A stretch of 64,000 nucleotides of DNA, taken from positions 62,001 through 126,000 of the forward strand of contig JAOHMI010000001.1 in assembly GCA_028101965.1 (NCBI GenBank), written 5' to 3'. The position numbers and the translations under genes are program-made. The DNA comes from Bacteriovoracaceae bacterium. Lineage in GTDB: Bacteria > Bdellovibrionota > Bacteriovoracia > Bacteriovoracales > Bacteriovoracaceae. This document shows, piece by piece, positions 63,292 to 64,000 of the stretch. Each line of letters opens with the position of its first letter. Position 1 is the first letter of the stretch. Under the pieces are notes generated by a model. It saw only the letters and a list, made by a program, of their open reading frames with translations. It did not search any database and was not told the DNA's origin.

Positions 63292-64000
63292 TATGTTGTC
63301 TTATCGTTTGTCCATGTAGAGGAAGAGTTAAAATAAATCGAGTTTTGTTATTTGTTTCTGGGCAATACTCCAAGCTACCAGATAATTTTTGTGCTAAAAA
63401 TCTAGAAATAGATAAGCCTAATCCGTTTCCATTTTCTTTGTTTGTGTAAAAAGGTTCAAATAATTTATCTAATTGAGTTACTTTAATTCCTGGCCCGTTA
63501 TCATCAATAATTACTTCAATACTCTTTTCATTACGATTTATAGATAATGATACTTTTGGCTCTTTGATATTTTCATTTAGTACAGCGTGTATACTATTGA
63601 TAACTAAATTAAAGATTATTTGAGAGATAAAGTTTGGAACAGTTTTGTAAATAAAGAAAACTTCATTTTTTAAATAATTAAATTCAAACTTTAGTTTCTT
63701 CAGTTCGCTCTTTAGGAGCATCAAGGTTTTTTCAATTACTTCAATTAAATTTGCATCCTCTGTTGTTATTGATTGAGTGTATATGCTGCTAAATGAATCA
63801 ATTAAGTCGGAGCATTTAATTGTATTCTGATCCATGATGTCTAGTTCATTTAATGTTTGAGGGTCTTCCCACTTTGAATTTTTAAGAATATTTATACCCA
63901 AACTAATACCAAATAAGGGATTACTTAGTTCATGTTTTAGTGTGTTGAGAAGCTCGCCAAGTAGCTGTATACGCTGCTGGTGAAAAAAAGACTTTGGAAT
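63266..64000 (-). CDS. Sensor histidine kinase, C-terminal part (gene continues past window end)
   Basis: Same frame reads upstream of the track start as LLGELLNTLKHELSNPLFGISLGINILKNS (H-box); N-box NLVINSIHAVLNE, DDNGPGI, GNGLGLSIS. Confidence 0.9.
   Translation of the reverse strand: MPKSFFHQQRIQLLGELLNTLKHELSNPLFGISLGINILKNSKWEDPQTLNELDIMDQNTIKCSDLIDSFSSIYTQSITTEDANLIEVIEKTLMLLKSELKKLKFEFNYLKNEVFFIYKTVPNFISQIIFNLVINSIHAVLNENIKEPKVSLSINRNEKSIEVIIDDNGPGIKVTQLDKLFEPFYTNKENGNGLGLSISRFLAQKLSGSLEYCPETNNKTRFILTLPLHGQTIRQHNEKENTHH

Overview
This 64 kb AT-rich window looks chromosomal. The gene complement (MoxR/DUF58 cluster, RNase J, simple flagellin, many small secreted or lipoproteins, low GC) suggests a Bacteriovorax/Bdellovibrionota-like bacterium; that assignment is inference only. 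The core is a near-continuous + strand transcription/translation supercluster at about 17.2-49.1 kb: secE-nusG-rplKAJL-rpoBC-rpsL-rpsG-[2.7 kb spacer]-fusA-rpsJ-rplCDWB-rpsS-rplV-rpsC-rplP-rpmC-rpsQ-rplNXE-rpsN-rpsH-rplFR-rpsE-rpmD-rplO-secY-adk-infA-rpmJ-rpsM-rpsK-rpoA-rplQ. The rpmJ gene is missing from the supplied ORF track because it is short. Genes usually found here (tuf, rpmG, map, rpsD) are absent from the cluster. The left flank has a fatty-acyl-CoA ligase, a 1401-aa lipoprotein with nine Cys-rich repeats plus a PKD-like segment plus DUF285/BspA-like repeats, and a moxR/DUF58/TgpA-like cluster with a C9 homopolymer tract. It also has a papain-like protease with an apparent Asn-to-Asp active-site change. 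The right flank has a four-gene overlapping envelope cassette, udk-RNase J, prmA-rsmE, RDD, rfaE2-like, flagellin, a PilZ-like protein, a metallophosphoesterase and an overlapping histidine kinase-response regulator-NAD kinase operon. The most interesting leads are twin RNA motifs before rplK and rplA, the decayed or exported-gene spacer between rpsG and fusA, the repeat lipoprotein with dimeric-period repeats, the C9 tract, and the four-gene envelope cassette. I see no CRISPR array, rRNA, tRNA or transposase.
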